A stretch of DNA of 64,000 nucleotides from Devosia sp. (lineage in GTDB: Bacteria > Pseudomonadota > Alphaproteobacteria > Rhizobiales > Devosiaceae), in NCBI RefSeq assembly GCF_028290625.1, contig NZ_JAQGJM010000030.1, forward strand, positions 92,231 to 156,230, written 5' to 3'. A program made the position numbers and the translations under genes. Shown here piece after piece: positions 51,816 to 59,865 of this stretch. Every line of letters starts with the position of its first letter. Position 1 is the stretch's first letter. The notes under the pieces are model-generated. The model searched no databases and had not been told where the DNA came from. It was given only the letters and a program-made list of their open reading frames with translations.

Positions 51816-52270
51816 CGGGGTAACTCGCTCAGATTGTCGCAGCGGTGATACAGGGTAACGCCGGGATTGGTGGTTGGCCCGGGTGGTTCAAGATTGCCCG
51901 ACGAGACCATCATCGCGTCGTAGCTGGACACCACCTGCACCGTGGTTTCGTCATAAGGACTGATCGACAGCGTATCGGGATAGACTTCGCCGGGCGCTTC
52001 GCAAACCGCGGAGACAAACAGGAAGCTGCTGCCCTTTTGCCCCTTCACATCCATGAAGTTGCAGTGAAATTCCATGCCCTGGATGCCGTCGGTCAACGAC
52101 ATTGCCAGAAAATCCGTGTCGTTGAAGGCGTCGACGCCAACATCCTGCAGCTTCTGGCAAGCCGCCGGATCGGTGACGTAGAGCTTGGACTTGTCCACGC
52201 TCAGCTCCTGCGCGCCCACCGACACGGTCAGCAGGCCCAACAGCACCATGCTCGCTATCGCTTTGATCAT
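51812..52270 (-). CDS. Small secreted Cys protein, copy 2
   Basis: 152 residues with a signal peptide ([16 protein letters not shown], cleavage near AQE). The mature part has Cys in [19 protein letters not shown] and YHRCDN, probably two disulfides. The start of the mature part ([11 protein letters not shown]) resembles YDAVYVSDPAVC of the next gene, so these are paralogues. The start overlaps the other gene's stop (ATGA) and its stop overlaps gatA. Function unknown. Confidence 0.72.
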   Translation of the reverse strand: MIKAIASMVLLGLLTVSVGAQELSVDKSKLYVTDPAACQKLQDVGVDAFNDTDFLAMSLTDGIQGMEFHCNFMDVKGQKGSSFLFVSAVCEAPGEVYPDTLSISPYDETTVQVVSSYDAMMVSSGNLEPPGPTTNPGVTLYHRCDNLSELPR

Positions 52271-52755
52271 TTGATGAAATCCGCCGGGGTCAGCGCCTCG
52301 CACTGCGTATAGACGCCGGCATAGCTCTCCGGGTCGCGCTCGGCATCGGTGCTGTCGCCATGCTTCATTGACAGGATTTCCACCATAGCGGGCGGCGTGC
52401 CTTCGCGGTCGCCCCAGGCCAGGTTGATATTGCTCGAATCCGAGGTCACCACGACATTGTCGATGAACGCCAGATAGGGCCCGTCGCAGCGCGCCGTGGC
52501 ATAGACCTCGTCCGTGCCCCAGTTCGAAGCATTCATGTGGGTATCGACCAGCTTGCAGCCGAGTTCGCCCATCCAGATGCCGACGCGCGGCGACACCGCC
52601 GCGGCCTTCAGGTCGAACAGGACTTGGCCCATATCCGCCTCGCCAGCACGCTCGCACACCGCGGGATCCGAGACATAAACCGCGTCATACTGGTCGGCCA
52701 TCGCCGTCCCAACACTCACCAGCATCAACGCCGTCGCAATTCCAAATTTTTTCAC
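52267..52755 (-). CDS. Small secreted Cys protein, copy 1
   Basis: 162 residues from a GTG at 52755. Signal peptide FGIATALMLVSVGTAMA with cleavage near ADQ. Cys occur in DPAVCERAG, LGCKLV, ARCDGP and TQCEAL, the same order as in its paralogue. The GTG overlaps the upstream acetyltransferase stop (GTGA). It probably sits in the periplasm. No known family recognised. Confidence 0.72.
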   Translation of the reverse strand: MKKFGIATALMLVSVGTAMADQYDAVYVSDPAVCERAGEADMGQVLFDLKAAAVSPRVGIWMGELGCKLVDTHMNASNWGTDEVYATARCDGPYLAFIDNVVVTSDSSNINLAWGDREGTPPAMVEILSMKHGDSTDAERDPESYAGVYTQCEALTPADFIK

Positions 52756-53234
52756 GCCGGCTGTTCCATGTTGAGGGGCATCTCGAAGAATGCCGACCAT
52801 TCGCTATCGGGATAGTCATAAAATGCCCCGCGCGGGGTAAATCCGCTGCGGGTGTAGAGCCGGTGAGCGCCGTCGAAGCCCGGGCCGGTGCCCGTTTCCA
52901 GCATCAGGCGCGAAACGCCCTTGTCGCGCGCTTGCGCCACGATCGCCGCCAGCAACGCCGAGCCCACCCGCTGCCCGCGCACTGCCGGATCGGTGAACAT
53001 GCGCTTGACTTCGGCAGTCCCGTCGTCGGCCAGCTTGAGCGCCCCGCAACCGATTGCCGCGCCGGCCGCGTCGCGCGCCACGAACACCGTCGTCGCCGCA
53101 TCGGCCATCTGCTCCACCGTCATCTTGAACTGGAATTCCAGCGGCGACAGAGGCAACAAATGCTCGTTCAACTGCGCGACCAGACGGCGCACATCGTCCT
53201 GCAACGGCGTCTCGATGGCGACCGTCACGGCCAT
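52752..53234 (-). CDS. GNAT acetyltransferase in the gat operon
   Basis: 160 residues. The acetyl-CoA loop is RMFTDPAVRGQRVGSALLAAIVAQA, and AHRLYTRSGFTPRGAFY is motif B; MLETGTGPGF lies between. It may acetylate a small molecule or protein N-terminus; substrate unknown. It starts three bases after the gatC stop and overlaps the next gene, so it is inside the gatC-gatA transcript. Confidence 0.88.
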   Translation of the reverse strand: MAVTVAIETPLQDDVRRLVAQLNEHLLPLSPLEFQFKMTVEQMADAATTVFVARDAAGAAIGCGALKLADDGTAEVKRMFTDPAVRGQRVGSALLAAIVAQARDKGVSRLMLETGTGPGFDGAHRLYTRSGFTPRGAFYDYPDSEWSAFFEMPLNMEQPA

Positions 53235-53237
53235 GAT

Positions 53238-53525
53238 CTACTCGATCACCTTGGGCACCATGAAGAAATTGTCTTCGCTCAGCGGCGCATTGGCGACGAT
53301 GCGCTCCGGGTAACCGCCATCGCTCACCACGTCATCACGTCGGCGCAGCACCATCGGCGTCACCGAGGTCATCGGCTCGACGCCGGTCACATCCACCTCG
53401 CTGAGCTGCTCGACGAAGCCCAGGATCGTATTGAGCTCGTCCTGATAAGTCGCCACTTCGTTCTCTTCGATACGAATGCGCGCCAGGCGCCCAATGCGCT
53501 TTACGGTTGCGGCGTCGACCGACAT
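53238..53525 (-). CDS. gatC: Asp/Glu-tRNA amidotransferase subunit C
   Basis: 95 residues, stabilises GatA and tethers Gat[19 protein letters not shown] and the end of the protein [23 protein letters not shown] are the signature. It is the first gene of a coupled chain gatC-GNAT-two secreted proteins-gatA-pentapeptide protein, while gatB is elsewhere. Confidence 0.95.
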   Translation of the reverse strand: MSVDAATVKRIGRLARIRIEENEVATYQDELNTILGFVEQLSEVDVTGVEPMTSVTPMVLRRRDDVVSDGGYPERIVANAPLSEDNFFMVPKVIE

Positions 53526-53635
53526 GGCTTGTCTCCAGGCTTGGGAAGTGATGCGCTTTTAACAACGGCGCGCGTGAAGTTGCAACATGTGCGACCAATC
53601 TTCGACGATTGCCACCATACCGCCACCCCCACCGC

Positions 53636-53716
53636 CCTTCCCGCGGACTTGATCCGCGGGCCACTATCGGCATGTGCCAAACTGAAAAAGACCCGCGGAT
53701 CAAGTCCGCGGGTAGG
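53636..53716. repeat. Palindromic intergenic repeat, family A copy 4
   Basis: Arms CCTTCCCGCGG and CCGCGGGTAGG (one change), internal hairpins as in the other copies. It lies between the gatC start and the stop of the metallo-hydrolase-like gene. Confidence 0.78.
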
Positions 53717-53737
53717 CAAGGTTGGTCGAGAGCCGCG

Positions 53738-54271
53738 CTATACCTCCAGCGCCAGTCCCGGCTCCAGCGCCATCAGCCCGGTGCCGTCCAGCAGGTCCTT
53801 CACCCGCAGAATCACCGCGTCTACCGCCGCTTCCGGCCCGGCTACCGCGATCAACTTCGGCGCCAAGGCTTCCAGCACATTGGCCGCCAGCTCCGGCAAC
53901 GCCTCGGGCGCCCCTGCGACGACGACCACCGCATTCCCCGCCCAACGTCCCATGCGCTCGACTGCGCCGGTCACGATCAGCAGCGGTTGCTCACCCACCG
54001 CATCCAGTAGGATAGCCTTGTCACCCGCCCGATACACCGCTACCGCCGGCACGTCGCTCTCATCAATCAGCGCTGACACCTTGCGCGGCACCCACCGCGC
54101 CGGATCGATGGCTTCCAGCCCAACCAGGTCCGCAAACGACACCTGCCGATCCGCACCCGACACCAACTCCGCCCGATCGATTCCCGCGGGCGCCCCCTCC
54201 GCGTCGATCACCAGCATCGCCCCGCCGATATGCACTCGCATCGTCGTGCCGCCGAACCAGGTCAGTTTCAT
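53738..54271 (-). CDS. Degenerate metal-dependent hydrolase-like protein
   Basis: 177 residues from the ATG at 54271. The start KLTWFGGTTMRVHIGGAMLVID has the beta-strand pattern of the UlaG/UPF0173 metallo-beta-lactamase group, but the HxHxDH metal motif is absent and the protein is about 50 residues short. In rhizobia a metal-dependent hydrolase often sits between ruvX and gatC, so this is probably that gene, with its catalytic site lost. A structural role or decay are both possible. Confidence 0.55.
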   Translation of the reverse strand: MKLTWFGGTTMRVHIGGAMLVIDAEGAPAGIDRAELVSGADRQVSFADLVGLEAIDPARWVPRKVSALIDESDVPAVAVYRAGDKAILLDAVGEQPLLIVTGAVERMGRWAGNAVVVVAGAPEALPELAANVLEALAPKLIAVAGPEAAVDAVILRVKDLLDGTGLMALEPGLALEV

Positions 54272-54341
54272 CAATCGAATCCAGTCGCCAAATTTGCCCA
54301 CAAACTATAGGACGGTCTCGATCACACAAAGCCGAGACCTC

Positions 54342-54803
54342 ATGTCCGACGACGAATTCGCCAATCCGCTGGCCAATATCCCCGCGACCGGCCGCATCAT
54401 GGGGCTCGATCTGGGCACCAAGACCATCGGCGTCGCCATCTCCGACGGCATGCGCTATTCGGCGACCCCGCTCGAAACCATCAAGCGCACCAAATTCACC
54501 GCCGACGCCATCCGGCTGGACGAAATCATCGCGCAAAACGCCATCGTCGCCGTCATTCTGGGCCTGCCGCTCAACATGGACGGCTCCGAGGGCCCGCGCG
54601 TGCAGTCCACCCGCGCCTTCGCCCGGAGCCTCGCGCAACGCATCACCCTGCCCATCGCCTTCTGGGACGAACGGCTATCCACCAGCGCGGTGACCCGCAT
54701 GATGATCCAGGCGGACATGCGTCGCGACCGACGCGCCGAGGTCGTGGATAAGCTGGCCGCGAGCTACATCCTGCAGGGCGCATTGGATCGTCTAAGAAAC
54801 TGA
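54342..54803 (+). CDS. ruvX: Holliday junction resolvase-like / pre-16S rRNA nuclease
   Basis: 153 residues from the ATG at 54342. RIMGLDLGTKTIGVAISDG is the YqgF nuclease signature, and VVDKLAASYILQGALD closes the fold; GLPLNMDGSEGPRV and WDERLSTSAV hold the other acidic residues. It trims the 5' end of 16S rRNA in E. coli. Divergent from the gene on its left. Confidence 0.95.
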   Translation: MSDDEFANPLANIPATGRIMGLDLGTKTIGVAISDGMRYSATPLETIKRTKFTADAIRLDEIIAQNAIVAVILGLPLNMDGSEGPRVQSTRAFARSLAQRITLPIAFWDERLSTSAVTRMMIQADMRRDRRAEVVDKLAASYILQGALDRLRN

Positions 54804-54854
54804 TAATCAACTAGAAAGCCGCCACCACGCCTCCTACCGGCCTGGTAGACCTGA

Positions 54855-55301
54855 CTACATGCGTGCCAGATCGGCTAAATATCGCACAGCCAACACTACA
54901 GTCTTCGGTATATCTCCCCCGCCGCGATAGTCGGTTATAGATCGGCGAGAAAGTCCAAGCAGCGCCGCCAGTCCATCCGAGCTCAGATGAAGCTCCGCCA
55001 TCACAGCCCTGAACTCTTCTGTGTCCATGCTCATTCGAGGCAACCTTGCGATCGCTACCGCAGTCAACGAAAGCTTGCCATCCCAGATGATCCTGTCTCC
55101 TTCAGGGGAAACTCGCAAAGCCGAAAATAGGCTATCGTTAGATCGGAGCCTAACAAGGGACCTATCATTTGCCAGAAGTGGGAACAGGTCTTTTGTTTCT
55201 ACGACATTGTCAGTCCACGTTACGCGTACAAGTCGCCCGCTCTCCGGCTTGGCTCGCCGGATGCGCGGAGTTTTTTCTCTTACGAGGACCACGTTCTGCA
55301 T
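54855..55301 (-). CDS. DUF2442-HTH protein, antitoxin-like
   Basis: 148 residues. The first part (about 20-90: VRVTWTDNVVETKDLFPLL ... FSALRVSPEGDRIIWDG) fits the DUF2442 fold. The second (about 93-145) is a helix-turn-helix with LSSDGLAALLGLSRRSITDYRGG. Such DUF2442-HTH proteins are usually antitoxins of type II systems, but no toxin gene adjoins. It is encoded at a lower-GC spot. Just upstream, GGCCGGCC with flanking TAGC/GCTA could be its operator. Confidence 0.7.
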   Translation of the reverse strand: MQNVVLVREKTPRIRRAKPESGRLVRVTWTDNVVETKDLFPLLANDRSLVRLRSNDSLFSALRVSPEGDRIIWDGKLSLTAVAIARLPRMSMDTEEFRAVMAELHLSSDGLAALLGLSRRSITDYRGGGDIPKTVVLAVRYLADLARM

Positions 55302-55725
55302 GGCCTAGCGGCCGGCCAGCGCTAAGATAAACGAGGAACCGGACAGACAATCGTACGCCAAGGTCTTTCACTTTCAATCTTCGGCAAGACCCGAGGACAC
55401 TTCCAACATTGCGAAGAACTAAAACTACCGAAATCTGCGCACTGCCAGACCACGTATTGCCTCTAATCTGCTCTCGGCCCCGTTTCAGCGGCATGTTCGC
55501 TTCCAACCTCCAATTTCAGGGCAAAGGCTGCCCAAATTAGAGATATGGCTGCCGCAAACTTTAGAACATCAGATACAGTACTTATGTCTGCGTCCGTTCT
55601 TCTAATGTTCTATATTTGTTCAATGTAGTCAAGCGACGTAGGCTATGGCATGAGGATAAAATTATTCCCCTTGCCCCCCGCGCCCCCCTCCCGTAAACCC
55701 CACCAAACAATACGGATGGGAGCGC
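55302..55725. other. 424-base AT-richer gap without a convincing gene
   Basis: Between the DUF2442-HTH start and pyrB. The stretch is lower in GC than its surroundings (for example around 55590-55640). A minus-strand frame at 55210-55506 overlaps the DUF2442 gene and lacks coding character. A promoter for pyrB is expected in the right half; I could not fix it. Possibly a remnant of an acquired segment. Confidence 0.5.
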
Positions 55726-56715
55726 ATGGCCCAAGCTTCGCCAGGCAAAGCCTCGACTACCTCGACCGCCTCCTCCGGCGATTTCCCCCCATTCCAGCAG
55801 CGCCACCTGCTCTCGATTGCCGATCTGAAGCAGCACGAGATCATCGACCTGCTCGACCGCGCCGAGCGCATGGTCCCGGTCTCCCGGCAGGAGCGCAAGA
55901 CGCTCCCCACGCTGGCGGGCAAGACCCAGATCAACCTGTTCTTCGAAGCCTCGACCCGCACCCAGGGCTCGTTCGAAATCGCCGGCAAGCGCCTCGGCGC
56001 GCTGGTGATGAACATGTCGGTCAAGACCTCGTCGGTCTCCAAGGGCGAAACCCTGATCGACACAGCCTCCACCCTCAACGCCATGCGGCCCGACGTCATC
56101 GTTGTCCGCCACTCAGCCGCCGGCGCCGTCGAACTCCTGAGCCAAAAAGTCGGCTGCGCCGTCATCAATGCCGGCGACGGCGCCCATGAGCATCCCACCC
56201 AGGCCCTGCTCGACGCCCTCACCATCCGCCGCCACAAAGGCCGCATTTCGGGTCTCACCGTGGCCATCTGCGGCGATATCGCCAATTCCCGCGTCGTCCG
56301 CTCCAACCTGCTCCTGCTCGGCGCACTGAACGTGCGAACCCGCGTCATCGCCCCACGCAACCTGCTGCCAGCCGGCATCGAATCGCTGGCCACAGAGGTC
56401 TTCACCGACATGCGCGAGGGCCTGGCCGGCGCTGATGTGGTGATGATGCTGCGCCTGCAGCATGAGCGCGCCAATGGCCGCATGATCCCCTCGGTCCGCG
56501 AATATTATCGCTTCTACGGCCTCGACGCCGAAAAGCTCGGCTTCGCCAAGCCCGACGCCATCGTCATGCATCCCGGCCCGATGAATCGCGGCGTCGAGAT
56601 CGATCCCGCCATTGCCGACGGTGTGCAATCGGTCATCAACGAACAGGTCGAAATGGGCGTCGCCGTGCGCATGGCCGTGCTCGATGCGCTGCTGCCTGCC
56701 GGAGACCAGTCATGA
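55726..56715 (+). CDS. pyrB: Aspartate carbamoyltransferase catalytic subunit
   Basis: Second step of pyrimidine synthesis. It has 329 residues with a Ser/Thr-rich 20-residue N-terminal tail. [13 protein letters not shown] is the carbamoyl-phosphate loop and [18 protein letters not shown] the second signature; [11 protein letters not shown] binds aspartate. Its stop overlaps pyrC' (ATGA). No regulatory subunit is visible. The start could be downstream of the first ATG. Confidence 0.96.
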   Translation: MAQASPGKASTTSTASSGDFPPFQQRHLLSIADLKQHEIIDLLDRAERMVPVSRQERKTLPTLAGKTQINLFFEASTRTQGSFEIAGKRLGALVMNMSVKTSSVSKGETLIDTASTLNAMRPDVIVVRHSAAGAVELLSQKVGCAVINAGDGAHEHPTQALLDALTIRRHKGRISGLTVAICGDIANSRVVRSNLLLLGALNVRTRVIAPRNLLPAGIESLATEVFTDMREGLAGADVVMMLRLQHERANGRMIPSVREYYRFYGLDAEKLGFAKPDAIVMHPGPMNRGVEIDPAIADGVQSVINEQVEMGVAVRMAVLDALLPAGDQS

Positions 56716-58013
56716 GCCGGCCCGTCCTCATCGAAAATGCCCGCATCGTCGATCCGGGCTCCATGACCGATCATCAAGGTGCGGTGCTGATCGAAAACGG
56801 CGTCATAGCCGATATCGTTCAGGGCGGCCCCGTCGGCGTGCCCGAGGATGCAGAAGTCATCAATGCCAAGGGGCTGATTCTCGCCCCAGGCCTGATCGAC
56901 ATGCGCGTTTTCACCGGCGAGCCCGGCAAGGAATATCGCGAAACCCTGCAGTCGGCCGGCGAAGCCGCCGCTGCCGGTGGCATTACCAGCTTCGTCATGA
57001 TGCCGGACACAACCCCCGTGGTGGACGATGGCGCGCTAATCGATTTCTTGATCCGCCGGGCCAGTGCCACCAGCAAGGTCAATATCCTGCCTGCCGGTGC
57101 CATCACCAAGGGCCTCAACGGCTCCGAGATCACCGAATTCGGCCTGCTCAAGGAGGCCGGCGCCGTCTGCCTCACCGATGGCCGCCGCTCGATCCAGTCC
57201 AATTCGCTGCTGCGCACCGCCTTCAGCTACGCCGCCAACTATGACATGCAGATCATCCACCACGTCGCCGACCGCGAACTGACCGGCGACGGAGTGATGA
57301 ACGAGGGCCTCTTCGCCACCATTCTGGGCTTGCGCGGTATTCCGCTCGAAGCCGAAACCATCCCCCTGGCCCGCGACCTGCAACTGGCCGTGCTGACCGG
57401 CACCCGCTACCACGCCGCGCAAATCTCGACCGCCTATTCGGCCTCGCTGGTCCGCGAAGCCAAGCGCCGGTCCAAAAAGATCACCTGCGGCATCTCGATC
57501 AATAACCTGTCGCTCAACGAAAACGACATCGGCCGCTACCGCACATTCTTCAAGCTGGCGACGCCGCTCCGCACTGAGGACGACCGCCAGGCCATGATCG
57601 AGGGCCTTCGCTCCGGCGTCATCGACACCATCCATTCGGACCATGATCCGCAGGATAGCGAGGTCAAGCGCATGCCCTTCGCCGAAGCCTCTGACGGGGC
57701 CATTGGCCTCGAAACCCTGCTCGCCGCCGCCCTGCGGCTCGTCCATTCGCGCGATGTCGACCTGATGACCGTGCTGCGCGCCATGACCTTCCGCCCGGCG
57801 CAAATCCTCGGCCTCCCCTCCGGCCGCATTGCAAAAGGCGCACCGGCCGACCTCATCCTCTTTGATCTCGACTATCCCTGGCAGGTGGCCGAACGCGATT
57901 TCCACTCGCGCTCGCGAAATACCGCCTTTGAAGGCGCGCGACTTGCTGGCAAGGTGATGCGAACCATCGTGGGCGGCCAAACCGTCCACACCTTCGCCGA
58001 GGAGACCTCGTGA
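56712..58013 (+). CDS. pyrC': Dihydroorotase-like protein PyrC', probably non-catalytic
   Basis: 433 residues, amidohydrolase fold. [14 protein letters not shown] takes the place of the canonical PGLIDxHVH, so both metal-binding His are missing. Other residues ([27 protein letters not shown]) resemble the active form. In several bacteria the pyrB neighbour is such an inactive subunit that supports the PyrB assembly, and the active enzyme is elsewhere. That is the likely role here. Coupled to pyrB and plsY by overlaps. Confidence 0.9.
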   Translation: MSRPVLIENARIVDPGSMTDHQGAVLIENGVIADIVQGGPVGVPEDAEVINAKGLILAPGLIDMRVFTGEPGKEYRETLQSAGEAAAAGGITSFVMMPDTTPVVDDGALIDFLIRRASATSKVNILPAGAITKGLNGSEITEFGLLKEAGAVCLTDGRRSIQSNSLLRTAFSYAANYDMQIIHHVADRELTGDGVMNEGLFATILGLRGIPLEAETIPLARDLQLAVLTGTRYHAAQISTAYSASLVREAKRRSKKITCGISINNLSLNENDIGRYRTFFKLATPLRTEDDRQAMIEGLRSGVIDTIHSDHDPQDSEVKRMPFAEASDGAIGLETLLAAALRLVHSRDVDLMTVLRAMTFRPAQILGLPSGRIAKGAPADLILFDLDYPWQVAERDFHSRSRNTAFEGARLAGKVMRTIVGGQTVHTFAEETS

Positions 58014-58615
58014 CCATCACTTTTCTTTACGCTGCCGTCCTCGGCTATCTTTGCGGCTCGGTGCCGTTCGGCCTGTTGCTCACCCGCGCCGCCGGCCTGG
58101 GTGACGTCCGCGCTATCGGCTCCGGCAGTATCGGCGCCACCAATGTACTGCGCACCGGCAATCGCTGGCTCGCCGCCGCCACGCTCATTCTCGACGCCGG
58201 CAAGGCTGCGCTACCAGTGTTGTTTGCCCTCTATTTCTGGGGCGAGCAAGCGGGCATGGTCTGCGCCATCTTCGCCTTCCTCGGCCATTGCTTTCCGGTC
58301 TGGCTCAATTTCAAGGGCGGCAAGGGCGTCGCCGTGATGATCGGCTCGCTGCTGGCCCTGTCGTGGCCCGTGGGCCTGATTTTCTGCGCCGTTTGGCTGG
58401 TCATCGCCTTCGCCCGTAAGATGAGCTCTCTGGCCGCCCTGACCGCCGCCGCGACGGCCCCGATTTTTGCCTATGTGGTGGTCGATGAATGGCTGGCCGC
58501 CACCGTAGCCTTGATGGCGATTTTGCTGTTCTACCAGCACCGGGCCAATATCGCGCGCCTGCTCAACAATACCGAGCCCAAGATCGGCTCGGAGAAGAAA
58601 GCCCCCACGGCGTGA
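58010..58615 (+). CDS. plsY: Glycerol-3-phosphate acyltransferase PlsY
   Basis: Membrane acyltransferase using acyl phosphate. It has 201 residues with about five helices. The active motifs are GSVPFGLLLTR, GSGSIGATNVLRTG and FKGGKGVAVM. It begins with a GTG overlapping pyrC' and overlaps dprA downstream (GTGA). Confidence 0.96.
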   Translation: MTITFLYAAVLGYLCGSVPFGLLLTRAAGLGDVRAIGSGSIGATNVLRTGNRWLAAATLILDAGKAALPVLFALYFWGEQAGMVCAIFAFLGHCFPVWLNFKGGKGVAVMIGSLLALSWPVGLIFCAVWLVIAFARKMSSLAALTAAATAPIFAYVVVDEWLAATVALMAILLFYQHRANIARLLNNTEPKIGSEKKAPTA

Positions 58616-59742
58616 GCCTCGTCGCGCCAGGCCTGGTCCTGACGCGCTCGCAACGCACGGCCTGGCTTCGGCTGATCCGCACCGAAAATGTCGGCCCCGT
58701 TACCTTTCGCCAATTGCTGAACCGCTTCGGCTCGGCCGACGCTGCCATCGAGGCCCTGCCCGGCCTGCTCAAGCGCACCGGCACGGCTCCCCGCATTACC
58801 ACCCAGATGCAGGCTGAGGACGAACTGGCCGGCCTCGAACGGTTCGGCGCGAGACTCGTCGCGACTGGCGAAGCCGATTATCCCAATCTGCTCAACTATA
58901 TCCCCGCCTCGCCACCGCTGGTCACCATGGCCGGTGGCGAAAATCTCGATTGGGCCCGTACCGTCGGCATGGTCGGCGCTCGCAACGCATCCTCCGCCGG
59001 GATCAAGATGACGCGCATGCTGGCGCTCGATCTCGGCGAGCGCGGCTACACCATCGTCTCGGGTCTCGCCCGCGGCATCGACACCGCCGCCCATCGCGCC
59101 AGCCTGACCACCGGCACTATCGCCGTCCTCGCGGGCGGCTTCGACAAGATCTATCCCGACGAGAACATTCCCCTCGCCCATGACATTCTCGACAATGGCG
59201 GCGCCCTCCTCACCGAAATGCCGCTCGGCTGGGAGCCCCGCGCCCGCGATTTCCCCCGCCGCAACCGGCTGGTGTCCGGCCTCTCCCTCGGCATCGTCGT
59301 CGTCGAAGCCGCCAAGCGCAGCGGCTCCCTGATCACCGCCCGCCTCGCCCTCGAACAAAACCGCGACGTCTTCGCCGTCCCCGGCTCTCCGCTCGATCCG
59401 CGCGCCGAAGGCGGCAACGCCCTGATCCAGCAGGGCGCCAAGCTGATCACAAATGCCGCTGACATCATCGAATCGCTCGGCGGCGCCGATCCGGCCCGCA
59501 ACGCGCTGTTCGATCCCGATTGGGAGCCCGATTTTTCCGAGGCACAATCCGCCGAAGCACCGAGCGACAGTGACAAGTCGCGCCTGCTCTCCGCGCTCAG
59601 CACCACGCCGGTGGAGGTTGACGAGATCATCAGGCAGACGGGGCTGTCGGTCGGCGTCATCCAGATGCTGCTGCTCGAACTGGATCTGGCCGGCGAGATC
59701 GAATGGTCCAGCGGGCAATTGGTGGCACTGCGGTACAAGTAG
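58612..59742 (+). CDS. dprA: DNA-processing protein DprA
   Basis: Protects incoming single-stranded DNA and loads RecA. It has 376 residues from the GTG at 58612. MVGARNASSAG and SGLARGIDTAAH form the Rossmann-fold core, and RNRLVSGLSLGIVVVEA follows. The C-terminal segment (about 315-376) is a winged helix. It overlaps the plsY stop. Alternative upstream frames are shadows of plsY. Confidence 0.95.
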   Translation: MSLVAPGLVLTRSQRTAWLRLIRTENVGPVTFRQLLNRFGSADAAIEALPGLLKRTGTAPRITTQMQAEDELAGLERFGARLVATGEADYPNLLNYIPASPPLVTMAGGENLDWARTVGMVGARNASSAGIKMTRMLALDLGERGYTIVSGLARGIDTAAHRASLTTGTIAVLAGGFDKIYPDENIPLAHDILDNGGALLTEMPLGWEPRARDFPRRNRLVSGLSLGIVVVEAAKRSGSLITARLALEQNRDVFAVPGSPLDPRAEGGNALIQQGAKLITNAADIIESLGGADPARNALFDPDWEPDFSEAQSAEAPSDSDKSRLLSALSTTPVEVDEIIRQTGLSVGVIQMLLLELDLAGEIEWSSGQLVALRYK

Positions 59743-59865
59743 GGCCCCAAATTTTCCTCTCTCTAAGAGAGAGCATCCCACACCCTCATTTCATCCCGTT
59801 GACACGCCCGCTCGGCTTCACCATGTTGCGCCACTTCCAGAAGACGTGTGCGGATTGGGTAATTC

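Noticed and set aside
55210..55506. 98-codon minus-strand frame as a possible toxin partner
   Set aside because: It overlaps the DUF2442-HTH gene in another frame, has no family pattern and no ribosome site.
59757..59773. CTCTCTC/GAGAGAG hairpin as a terminator between dprA and topA
   Set aside because: Weak stem with a T-run on the wrong side; probably a simple-sequence palindrome.
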